A DNA stretch of 64,000 nucleotides. It comes from DAIOEK01 sp963828285. Lineage in GTDB: Bacteria > Chloroflexota > Anaerolineae > Anaerolineales > Anaerolineaceae. Below are positions 34,754 through 44,261 of the stretch, piece by piece. Position 1 is the first letter of the stretch, and each line of letters starts with the position of its first letter. Position numbers and translations under genes: made by a program. The notes below the pieces were generated by a model that did not search any database, was not told the origin of the DNA, and saw nothing but the letters and a program-made list of their open reading frames with translations. The stretch spans positions 806,001 through 870,000 of the forward strand of contig CAWHEB010000002.1 in NCBI GenBank assembly GCA_963828285.1. Reading direction: 5' to 3'.

Positions 34754-36154
34754 TTACGCTAGAGAGAAGTGTTCATTGAAATCAGGGTGCCACCCTTCGG
34801 GTATGAAAGCACCAGAAGGTGTATCCTGAATATATTTCCCGTAATATTTCCCAAGCTGAATATTCGTTATAGATTCAATAACTCGATCCACTTCGCTGGT
34901 TGTATTATAAAGACCAAAAGAGATCCGAACCAACCCGGGAATTTCGCGTTTATCATGCGCGATTATCTGAGTACGAACTTCTTTAGACAAGTCCTCATCC
35001 ACAGACATCAGTTTAAGCAGATAAGGATGAGCGCAAAAACAACCATTGCGGACGCCAATTCCATATTCGTGGCCCATTACTGCGGCAACGAAGTAATGGG
35101 ATAACCCATCCAGATTGAATGGAATCACCCCCAATCGTTTAGCAGCATTTGCTGGTTTTTTATCTCCAAAAATGATCATCCCCGGAATATTAATCATTCT
35201 TTCAAGCGCATAAGTGGTAAGTTCCGCTTCGTGCCTGGCCACTTTCTCCATACCAACCTTTTGAAGTTGAACGATCGCTGCCGCAAGAGCTACAGCTCCG
35301 ATAGTATTTGGACTGCCTGCCTCATCGCGGTCAGGCGGTTCTGACCAAACAACGCTATCGAGAGTCACAATTTCAACTTCGCCTCCACCACGCATATCTG
35401 GATCACCTGATTCAAATGTGTCTCTTCTACCGATCAGAGCACCAGTACCGAAAGGCGCATACAACTTATGGGCAGAAATGGTGATGTAGTCTAGGTGCTG
35501 GGGATCAGACAATGGTCGCATATCAATACTGCGGTGAGGTGCCAGTTGTGCGCAATCCACACAAATCTGGGCTCCAGCTTTATGAACTTTCTCGGCTAAT
35601 TTGTGAACCGGATTAATAAACCCAGTAACATTACTCGCTCCAGTGATCGATACAATGGCGATTCTGCCTTTGTATTCAGAAAGAAGTCTATCGAAATCAG
35701 CTTCATCCACTTCACCGTCGGGAGTCAATCCAATGTGTATTACATTGGCAACTGCCCGCCATGGAAGATCGTTTGAATGATGTTCCTGGGTAGAAACCAG
35801 AACCACATCTTTACCATCAGGGAAATCAAATCGCTTCGAGAGCTTATTAATCGCTTCTGTTGTATTTTTCCCAAAGATGCAGACATGATCCTGAGGATCT
35901 GCCTGAACAAACTTCATTGTGATCTCACGGGCTTGTTCATAATAATGTGTTGAAATTTGGCTTTTAAATCCAGTCCCGCGATGAACACTGCTGTAATATC
36001 GCATAAACTCATCCACTTTATCTTTAACATATTTCATTGGTGGAGTGGAAGCAGCATTATCCAGATTGATATATCTTGTAGATGAGTGATTAAGCAAAGG
36101 AACATCAACGTCCAAGCCAATGAACAAATCACGATAATCTTCCATGGGATTCAC
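34754..36154 (-). CDS. Class V aminotransferase, cysteine desulfurase-like
   Basis: 466 residues. PLP-enzyme motifs: 'YINLDNAASTPPMKYV' (about 28-43), 'RGTGFKSQ', 'STQEHHSNDLPWR', 'VSITGASNVTGFINPV', 'DCAQLAPH' and the cofactor-binding Lys in 'ISAHKLYAPFGTGALIGR'. A Cys-containing loop 'GIGVRNGCFCAHPY' sits where cysteine desulfurases hold their nucleophile. Relation to SufS/CsdA is clear, but no suf genes are nearby, so the true acceptor is unknown. The upstream 237 bp to the kinase gene contain no recognised feature. Confidence 0.82.
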   Translation of the reverse strand: MNPMEDYRDLFIGLDVDVPLLNHSSTRYINLDNAASTPPMKYVKDKVDEFMRYYSSVHRGTGFKSQISTHYYEQAREITMKFVQADPQDHVCIFGKNTTEAINKLSKRFDFPDGKDVVLVSTQEHHSNDLPWRAVANVIHIGLTPDGEVDEADFDRLLSEYKGRIAIVSITGASNVTGFINPVHKLAEKVHKAGAQICVDCAQLAPHRSIDMRPLSDPQHLDYITISAHKLYAPFGTGALIGRRDTFESGDPDMRGGGEVEIVTLDSVVWSEPPDRDEAGSPNTIGAVALAAAIVQLQKVGMEKVARHEAELTTYALERMINIPGMIIFGDKKPANAAKRLGVIPFNLDGLSHYFVAAVMGHEYGIGVRNGCFCAHPYLLKLMSVDEDLSKEVRTQIIAHDKREIPGLVRISFGLYNTTSEVDRVIESITNIQLGKYYGKYIQDTPSGAFIPEGWHPDFNEHFSLA

Positions 36155-36391
36155 CTTTCCTTATTCAAATTTGCCAAATGATCGCGATTATGGTGGGACA
36201 ATACTCATGTCTTCTGTTAAGCTTTTTTTGAATGGATGTTGAGGTCTTTCCACTAAATCGAAGAAAACTTAATGGTATCAGCAAAATTGTAACATATTGA
36301 AACAATTTTTCTGGTACAGATGGTTGAATAGATTAATCCAAAATGTGATTTGAGTGAATCGAAGTAACCTACTTGTTTATCGTATCGATAA

Positions 36392-38152
36392 TCATTGGAG
36401 CGACGGAACGATTGGTAATGAGAAATAAAAAGTGCTGCCTTCATTGATCAGACTTTCCGCCCAAATCCGTCCGCCATGTGCCTCAATAATATGTCTTGCG
36501 ATGGATAATCCTAGACCGGTGCCTCCACCTGATCTTGCTCGATCTGCTTTGTAGAAGCGTTCGAATATCCTGGGCAGATCCTGATCGGCAATCCCAACAC
36601 CTGTATCTTGTATGGAGATTACCATATCATTTTCGCGTCTTTCTGCCGAGATAGTAATTTTCCCACCCGGAGGGGTGAATTTCACAGCATTATGAATAAG
36701 GTTTACAAGAACCTGACCCATTCGTTCAACATCTGCACTAAGCATAGGCAACCCGGTGGGGACATCAGCATTCAAGGTTAATCCAGCCCTTACTGCCTGT
36801 AATCGCATCCTCTCTACAGCAGGTAAAATTAGTTCATCGACAGAGATTATTGTCTTATTCAACGGAACTTTGCCAGATTCTATCTTTGAAAGCTGAAGTA
36901 ACTCCTGGACGATCTGGGACATGTTATCAATTTCGGTGTCCATCATAACTAGGAATTTTTTGGCTTGTTCTGGTTCTTCCAGAGCACTTTCAGCCAAGGT
37001 TTCTGAAAGGGATTTAATAGCTGCCAGCGGTGTCCGTAATTCGTGTGAGACATTACTGATGAAATCCTGCCTAACAGTTTCCAGCTTTCTGATCCGGGTC
37101 AGGTCTTGTATCAACAATAAAGTACTTCCTGTTAACGGACCACCCAACGGAGTAACTACTGCCTGGAGATATCGTTTCTCCGGTCCCACTTCCATCACCG
37201 ATGAATGCTGCTCTCCAGATTGTTTACTTTCCTTCCATAAATCAACGAATTGGTGATAGCGCAACACTTCTGTGAGAGTATGATTTATGGTCTGTTGTTG
37301 TTCAAGATTAAAAAGTCTGGTCGCGGATGGGTTTATCAGTTGTACAATTCCTTCAGGATCGGTGATAATCACTCCGTCAGACATGGAACTTAGGATAGCA
37401 AATAACTTTTCCTGTTCTGTTTCCAGGCGTGAAAAGTCTTCCTTCAGGTTGACAGCCATTTTTTGAAATGTTCTACTTAGAACACCCACTTCATCTTTCC
37501 GGTCCAGGATCTTTCCTGACTTATATTCCCCCTGGGCGATCCTCTCCGCTTCATGGGTGAGTTGGCGGATCGGATGAGATGTATATTCAGCAATAATAAA
37601 TGATAGGAGAATAGTTAGCAGCGTTGCGGATAAACCAACGATTGTCAGCGTTCGAATCACATTTTCTTGAGCAGCTTGTATGCTTGCCAGAGAGAGTGCA
37701 ATCCGGGCTGCACCTTTTACTTTACCATCAATAAATATAGGTGCTGCTGTGTAAAGCATGTGGGATAACAAAGTTTCACTAAAACGAACATCCGACGCTA
37801 TTTGCCCGCTCATCGCGATCTTAACTTCAGGACGATTGAGATGATTTTCCATAACAGTGCTATCGGCACCAGATTCACCCAAAACTTTTCCGTTGGAATC
37901 AATAATGGTGATTCGAGCCAACATCAGAGCTGATTTTTCTTTGGCAAAGTTATCGATGGCAAAGTTATCTCCAACTGAAACCAAGCCGGCAACCTCATTT
38001 GCAAGCAATGATGCTTCTGCCTGTAATCTGCTCTTTACTGCCTGTTGATAATCACTTTGTACCTGTACGCTAAGATACCAAGTAATCCCTCCAACTGTTA
38101 TACCAGCCAGTAGGACGAACGGAATCATAATTCGCCACCGAATGCTTCTCAT
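36392..38152 (-). CDS. PhoR-like membrane sensor histidine kinase
   Basis: 586 residues. TM1 (about 8-27), an extracytoplasmic sensor (28-165), TM2 (about 167-188), HAMP (190-243), PAS (about 248-350), HisKA with phospho-acceptor His 370 in 'SNVSHELRTPLAAIK', and an HATPase domain with 'NLIHNAVKF', 'DTGVGI' and 'GGTGLGLSIARH'. The layout matches PhoR/WalK kinases. It is 6 bp downstream of its response regulator, and both follow the polysaccharide genes in the same direction. Confidence 0.92.
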   Translation of the reverse strand: MRSIRWRIMIPFVLLAGITVGGITWYLSVQVQSDYQQAVKSRLQAEASLLANEVAGLVSVGDNFAIDNFAKEKSALMLARITIIDSNGKVLGESGADSTVMENHLNRPEVKIAMSGQIASDVRFSETLLSHMLYTAAPIFIDGKVKGAARIALSLASIQAAQENVIRTLTIVGLSATLLTILLSFIIAEYTSHPIRQLTHEAERIAQGEYKSGKILDRKDEVGVLSRTFQKMAVNLKEDFSRLETEQEKLFAILSSMSDGVIITDPEGIVQLINPSATRLFNLEQQQTINHTLTEVLRYHQFVDLWKESKQSGEQHSSVMEVGPEKRYLQAVVTPLGGPLTGSTLLLIQDLTRIRKLETVRQDFISNVSHELRTPLAAIKSLSETLAESALEEPEQAKKFLVMMDTEIDNMSQIVQELLQLSKIESGKVPLNKTIISVDELILPAVERMRLQAVRAGLTLNADVPTGLPMLSADVERMGQVLVNLIHNAVKFTPPGGKITISAERRENDMVISIQDTGVGIADQDLPRIFERFYKADRARSGGGTGLGLSIARHIIEAHGGRIWAESLINEGSTFYFSLPIVPSLQ

Positions 38153-38158
38153 TTTGAC

Positions 38159-38863
38159 CTACCCTTCAAACCGATATCCTGCTCCGCGGACTGTGACCAA
38201 CCGGGTCGGATTTTGTGGATTCAATTCCAGTTTTTCCCGAAGCCAACTCATATGTACATCCACTGTGCGACTCTCGCCAAGATAATCCCACCCCCAAACT
38301 TTTTGAAGAAGGGTTTCTCTACTAATAACTATCCTGGGATTGTGCGCAAAATATAACAACAATTCAAATTCTTTCGGTTTTAATGGTACCAACCTATCGG
38401 AAAGGTGGACTTCGCGCCTATCCTGATCAATTCGTAAATCACCAAATTGAATAAGCTTTGAAGATCTTACTTCAACTGGTTGAAACTCTTCCAGTATGAT
38501 GTGGGCTCTACGAAGCATGGCTTTGACCCTGGCGATCAGTTCACGCATTGAAAATGGTTTGGTCAGGTAATCATCACCCCCTACTTCCAATCCCACTACT
38601 CGGTCTATCTCATCATCACGGGCAGTTAACATGATCACTGGAGTATTCATTTCTTTACGCAGAATCCGGCAAACTTCCAATCCATCCATCCCCGGCAGCA
38701 TAATATCCAGGATGATCAGGTCTGGATGTTCTTGCCTGGCAATGTGGATGGCAGACAGTCCATCAGATGCACTGACAACTTCGTATCCCTGCTTGATCAG
38801 GTTATATGATAACGTCTCTTGAAGGGTTTTCTCATCATCCACTACCAGAATTTTCTCGCCCAT
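38159..38863 (-). CDS. PhoB/OmpR-family response regulator
   Basis: 234 residues. A complete receiver: 'ILVVDDE' acidic pair (9-11), phospho-acceptor Asp 53 in 'LIILDIMLPGMDG', Thr in 'VIMLTA' and Lys in 'YLTKPFSMREL'. The winged-helix domain (about 135-232) ends 'RLVTVRGAGYRFEG'. It pairs with the histidine kinase 6 bp downstream. The start is only 4 bp after the stop of the GT4 glycosyltransferase, so the regulator is probably transcribed with polysaccharide genes. Confidence 0.93.
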   Translation of the reverse strand: MGEKILVVDDEKTLQETLSYNLIKQGYEVVSASDGLSAIHIARQEHPDLIILDIMLPGMDGLEVCRILRKEMNTPVIMLTARDDEIDRVVGLEVGGDDYLTKPFSMRELIARVKAMLRRAHIILEEFQPVEVRSSKLIQFGDLRIDQDRREVHLSDRLVPLKPKEFELLLYFAHNPRIVISRETLLQKVWGWDYLGESRTVDVHMSWLREKLELNPQNPTRLVTVRGAGYRFEG

Positions 38864-38867
38864 TAAT

Positions 38868-40067
38868 TCATCCCATTCTTTCGATCAGTGATAGTAGATC
38901 TAATGCAATTTTTTCCCTGGAAAAATGTTCTTTTAAATACATTCTTCCTCGTTCGCCCATCAAATTTGCTTGATCAGGATTATCGGCAATGTATTTTGAT
39001 GCCATGACAAATGCATCCACATTTCCTGGTTCACAAAACACGCCGCCATTTGCTTCTTCGACCACTTTGCGAATGACACCATCAATACTCAACAATACCG
39101 GTTTTCCGGCCGCCATGCAATCAAAAACCTTGTTTGGATAGGTGGTCTGATACATTTTGATCGGTTTAAGGATAGCCACACATGCATCTGATGCTGCAAG
39201 TACTTCTGACATCTCAGACTTAGGTACAGATGGAAAAAAGGAAACATTGGTTAATCGCATTTCATCTGCCAATTTTATCAAGTTGCTTTTTTCTTTACCG
39301 TCTCCAACAAAAAGAAAGTGAATTCGATTATCGGCTATTAATTTAGAAGCTGCTTCTAGGATGACTTGTAGATCATTAGACATTCCATGGGCGCCGGTGT
39401 AGGTGATAACGGTTTTGTCCTGGAGATTATGCTTTTTTCGAAAGCCATCCCTTCCGCTATTGTCTGAAAACATCTGTAGTGATGCCCCATTGGGGATCAT
39501 GACCACTTCCTTCGCTCCGCGGTTTTTCACATGATCTATAAAACCGGGTGAGTTCACCATAACTACATCAGCGTGGTGATAGAGGAATTTCTCCAGCCAT
39601 TCAGAAAGGAAAATCAAGAAGTGGTTCCGTAATACTCTCACTTCAATTGCAAATGCAGGCCACAAATCTCGGACTTCAAAAAGAAATTTTGCCCCTTTTA
39701 GGCGAGCCAACAACCAGGCAGTAAACCCCTGAAAGATCGGCGGAGATGTGCCCCACACGAGATCGATATGATCGATATGTAGTCCTTTGATGAAGGATGA
39801 AACCATGAAGCTGAAAAAGCTGATCACCCGCTGGACAAAATTCTGATGTAATCGCGAATATGTTGCCACCCGATGGATCGTAATGGAATCTCCATCCTTT
39901 TCAACTCTTTGCGACCCACTATTTTCACCTGTCAGGTAACTTATTGGGCTGGCAATAATGGTTATTTTATGTCCTGATGCAGCCAAATATCTAGCAAATT
40001 CATGATGGCGGGTACCACCTGGTTCTCCTATTGCGGCAAAAGCCTGGTGGATAATTAAGATATGCAT
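38868..40067 (-). CDS. Family 4 glycosyltransferase (WbuB-like)
   Basis: 399 residues with two Rossmann-like halves. N-terminal: 'HQAFAAIGEPGGTRHHEFAR' and 'KITIIASPISYLTGE' are typical of WbuB-type GT4 enzymes. C-terminal: 'VITYTGAHGMSNDLQVILEA', 'IHFLFVGDGKEKSNLIKLAD' and 'PVLLSIDGVIRKVVEEANGG' form the nucleotide-sugar site. It transfers a sugar in surface polysaccharide assembly; donor and acceptor are unknown. It follows the heparinase-like gene after 32 bp. Confidence 0.9.
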   Translation of the reverse strand: MHILIIHQAFAAIGEPGGTRHHEFARYLAASGHKITIIASPISYLTGENSGSQRVEKDGDSITIHRVATYSRLHQNFVQRVISFFSFMVSSFIKGLHIDHIDLVWGTSPPIFQGFTAWLLARLKGAKFLFEVRDLWPAFAIEVRVLRNHFLIFLSEWLEKFLYHHADVVMVNSPGFIDHVKNRGAKEVVMIPNGASLQMFSDNSGRDGFRKKHNLQDKTVITYTGAHGMSNDLQVILEAASKLIADNRIHFLFVGDGKEKSNLIKLADEMRLTNVSFFPSVPKSEMSEVLAASDACVAILKPIKMYQTTYPNKVFDCMAAGKPVLLSIDGVIRKVVEEANGGVFCEPGNVDAFVMASKYIADNPDQANLMGERGRMYLKEHFSREKIALDLLSLIERMG

Positions 40068-40099
40068 GAACTAATTGTAATCATTTATACGAAGTTTGT

Positions 40100-41956
40100 T
40101 TATTTGTGAGAGGAGTTAGGATTGACTATCGATAAATAGGTTGTAAGTTCAATATCGCTTTCAAATTCACCTTCGAAAAGAAGTAACAAACACGGATCTT
40201 TTTTACCATATTCCTTGGAATACCATCCTTCATAAGGGATCGCCACATGATCCCCGAATAAAGTTTCCCCCGCCATCACCAACGAGCAAGTAAATTTATT
40301 CACTGTTGAAATGTATAGCTGAATTTTCTGTAAGGGTAAAGTCAAATTCAGATTCCCTTTTTCCAAGGTCCAGATTCCCACCGGAAAATTCCACTGTAAT
40401 CTAAATGAGTGCTTACCAGTCGATCCATCCAAGATAAGACGATCATCAACTCTCCATATTCCCGTTCCATTTTGGTTGATCTCCCTTTGATGGGTTATCC
40501 CAAATTTCTGGTATCCATCATGACTGGCAGTCACACTTGTAATTTCTCCGATAGAGCTTTTCTTTATGTTTACAATTTTCCCCTGTGCCCAATCCAGCCA
40601 GAGAAATTTGCCTGCGCGTGTCATTTGATCCTTGCCATCGATTACGATCGTGTTGTGAACGAGAGTGGAAGCAAGCCGATTATCCCAGGGGAGCAGGTTA
40701 TTGTAAGAATAGGTCCCTGGGTCAAGAAGAATGTTTGTATCGCCAATCCAAAGATCAAAGTGGAGTTGATCGGCATGGGAAGGGCGGCCGTTAAATCGTC
40801 CCACCCTAAGATAACCCCTGCCAATCTCGTCTGGTATTGGTATCAATCCCATCGGTGTTTGGGATTCCTGATCGTCCAGATAAAATGCCTTCTTTATTGC
40901 CTCAACAAATTCTGGATTATTCCTGTTTTCAATGTATGGGTACAAGACCCTTGAACTATCATGGGAACCAAACACCGGCCAGGGATATTGATCATCATCT
41001 GTGATCGTAAGATACCATCGCGCGGCTTTATCCAGCTTCTTCTTAACCTGAGTGTTCCATTCCCTTCCATTTCGGTTGACATCTATCCATAACGCCAAGG
41101 TGAGCATCAAACGATGGTATGTATAACTATGCTGACTGTATTCGCCGGTATCTGATACCTGCTCCATGATGCCATTTTCAAACCACTTCCAACCTTCTGA
41201 TATCCAAGTGGATGCTTTGGGATGCCCAGGCAGCAATAAGGATGCGGTCATCAATCCAGCAGCTTCACTTAATAGGTGATTATTATTTTGGGAACGAGCA
41301 TAAGGCAGTGTCGGGGGAATACGATCGGCATGACGTATGATCATCGCTGTAAGTTTCTTTATCCGATCGGGAGTATTTTTTTCTGAGTCTTTTATCACAC
41401 TCCAACAAAATCCAATGTGGATGAGACGAATGGCAGCTTCCTGTGCAGAAATCCAATTTGCTCCATGATAAGGCGGATTGAGCCGATCGAATTCATCGAG
41501 TTTCTGCCAGAAGAACTCAACCAGTTTTTCGTTTGAAGTAAGCAGGTAGGCTTGTGCCAGGTCGATTGCCCAACCGAACCTGGCGGGTTCCCATAAATAC
41601 TTTATATCAAGAAGGTTTTCAGTCCCTGTACTCTTCTCCCATTCTGTCCATTCTATTTCGCTTCCTGGGGTTTCAAATGTCAGTCGGCGCCATTCATGAC
41701 CAAAAAACAAACAATCTCCCTCCAGAATCCGTCGGGTATGATCGAGTATTTCAATATTATGTATTTGATCAGGAAGCAGATAGTTCGGATAATTTAATAT
41801 CTGGGGTGATTGCTGTGGGATTTCCGTCTTTAGCGATGCATTCAGAACACGCTTATAGTGACCTGTCAGCAATCCATAGCGGTAGAGAGCATACAAGCTT
41901 ACTTGCTTGAAACCCAAGCTTCTAAGCGCTTTAACTCCTAGATGCAGTTTATTCAA
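40100..41956 (-). CDS. Heparinase II/III family polysaccharide lyase-like protein
   Basis: 618 residues without a signal peptide. An alpha-toroid region (about 90-350) includes 'WISAQEAAIRLIHIGFCWSV', 'QNNNHLLSEAAGLMTASLLL' and 'YSQHSYTYHRLMLTLALWID'. The heparinase II/III beta domain (about 385-600) contains 'PSHADQLHFDLWIGDTNILL', 'DPGTYSYN' and 'STLVHNTIVIDGKDQM'. Such proteins are regular members of bacterial exopolysaccharide loci, where they may process uronate-containing chains. It sits between the bi-domain oxidoreductase (18 bp) and the GT4 gene. Confidence 0.88.
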   Translation of the reverse strand: MNKLHLGVKALRSLGFKQVSLYALYRYGLLTGHYKRVLNASLKTEIPQQSPQILNYPNYLLPDQIHNIEILDHTRRILEGDCLFFGHEWRRLTFETPGSEIEWTEWEKSTGTENLLDIKYLWEPARFGWAIDLAQAYLLTSNEKLVEFFWQKLDEFDRLNPPYHGANWISAQEAAIRLIHIGFCWSVIKDSEKNTPDRIKKLTAMIIRHADRIPPTLPYARSQNNNHLLSEAAGLMTASLLLPGHPKASTWISEGWKWFENGIMEQVSDTGEYSQHSYTYHRLMLTLALWIDVNRNGREWNTQVKKKLDKAARWYLTITDDDQYPWPVFGSHDSSRVLYPYIENRNNPEFVEAIKKAFYLDDQESQTPMGLIPIPDEIGRGYLRVGRFNGRPSHADQLHFDLWIGDTNILLDPGTYSYNNLLPWDNRLASTLVHNTIVIDGKDQMTRAGKFLWLDWAQGKIVNIKKSSIGEITSVTASHDGYQKFGITHQREINQNGTGIWRVDDRLILDGSTGKHSFRLQWNFPVGIWTLEKGNLNLTLPLQKIQLYISTVNKFTCSLVMAGETLFGDHVAIPYEGWYSKEYGKKDPCLLLLFEGEFESDIELTTYLSIVNPNSSHK

Positions 41957-41974
41957 TCGAAAAATCCAACCTGC

Positions 41975-44128
41975 TTAGTCATCCACTGGTAACGAACGAT
42001 TACGATATTCTTCCACAGCTTTGATCAATTTTGAGGTAGTACCCAATATTTCATCGGTCGGTATGGGAGGTTTTCCCAACCTGATCCCTTGCAGGAATGC
42101 CTTCCAGGACGATTGATGTCCTTTGTCCTGTTTCCAACCTCCTCTGGAAATTTGGTGATTGCCATTCTGCCAGGTTTCAAGGGTACGGAAATCATTCAGA
42201 TGGGCGATCCTCCCGCCACAGCTCATGCTCACAAATTCTTTTGGAGCAGATCTTTCTCCATTTGAAAAATATGCGATAGTGCCTATCGATCCATTATCTA
42301 ACTTAACTGTGATTATGACATTGTCTTCTCTGTAGAACTGTGAATCGGGTAACCCTGTGATGCTGATCGCCTTAATTTTTGAGTCAGCCAGAAAACTGAG
42401 AAAATCCACAAAATGACAGCATTCACCTAATATTCTACCGCCACCCTCCTTAGGATCATGTAACCAGTGAGTGATAGGGAGCGTCCCAGCGTTGATTCGA
42501 TACTGGATCAATTTTGGTTCTGCGGATTGATTTATGAATTCATGCATTTTCACGGCAAGTGGGGCATACCGACGGTTATAACCCACCGTATAGATCGGAG
42601 ATTGATTCAACTTTAATGCGTTCTTGATCAAATCCACATCATCAATGGATAATGCGGCAGGTTTTTCGCAATAGACATGTTTTCCTTCAGATAATGCTTG
42701 CAATGATTGGCGGGCGTGCAAATCATGACGGGTTAATATGAGGACTGCGTTTATTTCCTGATCGGTCAAAACATCCTGATCGTCGCTGGCAATGGATTCA
42801 AATTGATATTTCTTACCTGCTGATTGGGCATGAGCTCCAGAGTTGGAAACAATGGTGGATAATCTGGCTCCTCCAACCCGTTTTACGATCGGAAGGAAGG
42901 TCGCGTTTGCATAATTCCCCGCTCCTAATACCCCAAGCCGTATATCTTCATCACGTTTGTTGGATTGCGATGTTTGGGCTAAGTCAATTTTCCTTGCGAG
43001 TTCCTGATCCATGGTTCGGTAAGTTAGCACTACTCCCAGGAAAGGTTCATTTATTTTCCCTGTGATCAACTGGTAAGCTCGGGAAGCTTCCTCGATCGGA
43101 ATGCGGTGAGTAATCAGCGCGATCGTGTTTAATGATCCGGAAGCGATCAGGTCAATCACAGCTTGTAGATTGCGTCCCTCAGTCCAACGGATATATCCAC
43201 GAGGGTAATCGATCCCTCTCTCTTCATACCCCGGATCATACCTCCCGGGTCCGTATGACCGTGAGATCAGGAAATCAATCTCCTTCTCATAATAGATCTT
43301 ACGCGGAAGTGATAAACCCACCGCCCCGACTGCGACAACCTTGGCTCGGTCGCGCGCAATTGCTGCAGCAAATTCAACCGGATCATCAGATTTAGTATCG
43401 GCGCAAATCAAGACGACATCAAACCCCGTTCCATGCGTAAATTCGCTTGCCTGACCCTCTGCAGATTTCCTCTCAGCACAATCATATCCAAGCGATTTTG
43501 CAAAAGAAACTCTAGCTGGGTCGGTATCCACGCCAAACACCTGGCATCCAGCTGCTCTGGCAATTCCACAAGCCAACAAACCCAGTAATCCGAGACCGAT
43601 CACTGCCACTCTTTCACCGATCTGCGGGGTTGCCAATCGGTATCCGTGCAATGCAATGGCACCTAGGGTGGCGAAGCAAGCTTCATCCGCTGATACTCCT
43701 TCTGGGATTTTTGCCAACAAGTTCACTGGAACCAGAACATACTCCGCATGAATGGCAAAACCTCCACCAGCGCAGGCAACGTGATCACCCGGAACAAACC
43801 CAGTGACATTCTCTCCGCACGCGACAACAACACCCGCCGAAGAGTATCCCAAGGACATGGGTTGATCCAAGCGATTGAAGGCGGCTTCTAGAGTTGAGAT
43901 GATCCCTTCCCGTTGGGCTTTTTGAATAATCTGTTTGAAAAGATCCGGTCTGGATCTTGCTTTATTAACCAGATTCTTTTCCGCAAATTCAACCAACATT
44001 CGTTCTGTCCCAGCTGAAACCAATGAAGCTTTATTTCGAACAAGGACAAATCCTGGTTTGACTGATGGGATCGGAACATCTACAAGGGAGGAGTCCCCAT
44101 TTTTCATATTCTGAAGGAGTTGTTTCAT
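41975..44128 (-). CDS. Bi-domain oxidoreductase: zinc-type alcohol dehydrogenase fused to Gfo/Idh/MocA
   Basis: 717 residues. The N-terminal MDR half (about 1-375) has 'PGFVLVRNKASLVSAGTERM', 'GYSSAGVVVACGENVTGFVP' and the nucleotide site 'VAVIGLGLLGLLACGIARAA'. The C-terminal Gfo/Idh/MocA half (about 390-705) has 'LGVLGAGNYANATFLPIVKR' and the 'EKP' motif in 'HVYCEKPAALSIDD'. The fusion typically accompanies heparinase-like and glycosyltransferase genes in polysaccharide clusters and probably acts on a nucleotide or polymer sugar. It is the first gene of the minus-strand run. Confidence 0.9.
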   Translation of the reverse strand: MKQLLQNMKNGDSSLVDVPIPSVKPGFVLVRNKASLVSAGTERMLVEFAEKNLVNKARSRPDLFKQIIQKAQREGIISTLEAAFNRLDQPMSLGYSSAGVVVACGENVTGFVPGDHVACAGGGFAIHAEYVLVPVNLLAKIPEGVSADEACFATLGAIALHGYRLATPQIGERVAVIGLGLLGLLACGIARAAGCQVFGVDTDPARVSFAKSLGYDCAERKSAEGQASEFTHGTGFDVVLICADTKSDDPVEFAAAIARDRAKVVAVGAVGLSLPRKIYYEKEIDFLISRSYGPGRYDPGYEERGIDYPRGYIRWTEGRNLQAVIDLIASGSLNTIALITHRIPIEEASRAYQLITGKINEPFLGVVLTYRTMDQELARKIDLAQTSQSNKRDEDIRLGVLGAGNYANATFLPIVKRVGGARLSTIVSNSGAHAQSAGKKYQFESIASDDQDVLTDQEINAVLILTRHDLHARQSLQALSEGKHVYCEKPAALSIDDVDLIKNALKLNQSPIYTVGYNRRYAPLAVKMHEFINQSAEPKLIQYRINAGTLPITHWLHDPKEGGGRILGECCHFVDFLSFLADSKIKAISITGLPDSQFYREDNVIITVKLDNGSIGTIAYFSNGERSAPKEFVSMSCGGRIAHLNDFRTLETWQNGNHQISRGGWKQDKGHQSSWKAFLQGIRLGKPPIPTDEILGTTSKLIKAVEEYRNRSLPVDD

Positions 44129-44261
44129 AACGGAAATTATAGCTTAATCTCATGTTGAGGATATTGACAAACCATCGGGATATCTGCACAATACTTGCAA
44201 TCAGAACATATGGTCAAATTGGAAAATAAAGCGGGATTAATAATCCGTTCAGGGATAAGCC

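Noticed and set aside
44129..44261. Short palindrome GGATTAATAATCC near 44230 as an operator
   Set aside because: Too short and AT-rich to support a specific regulator, and only one copy is seen.
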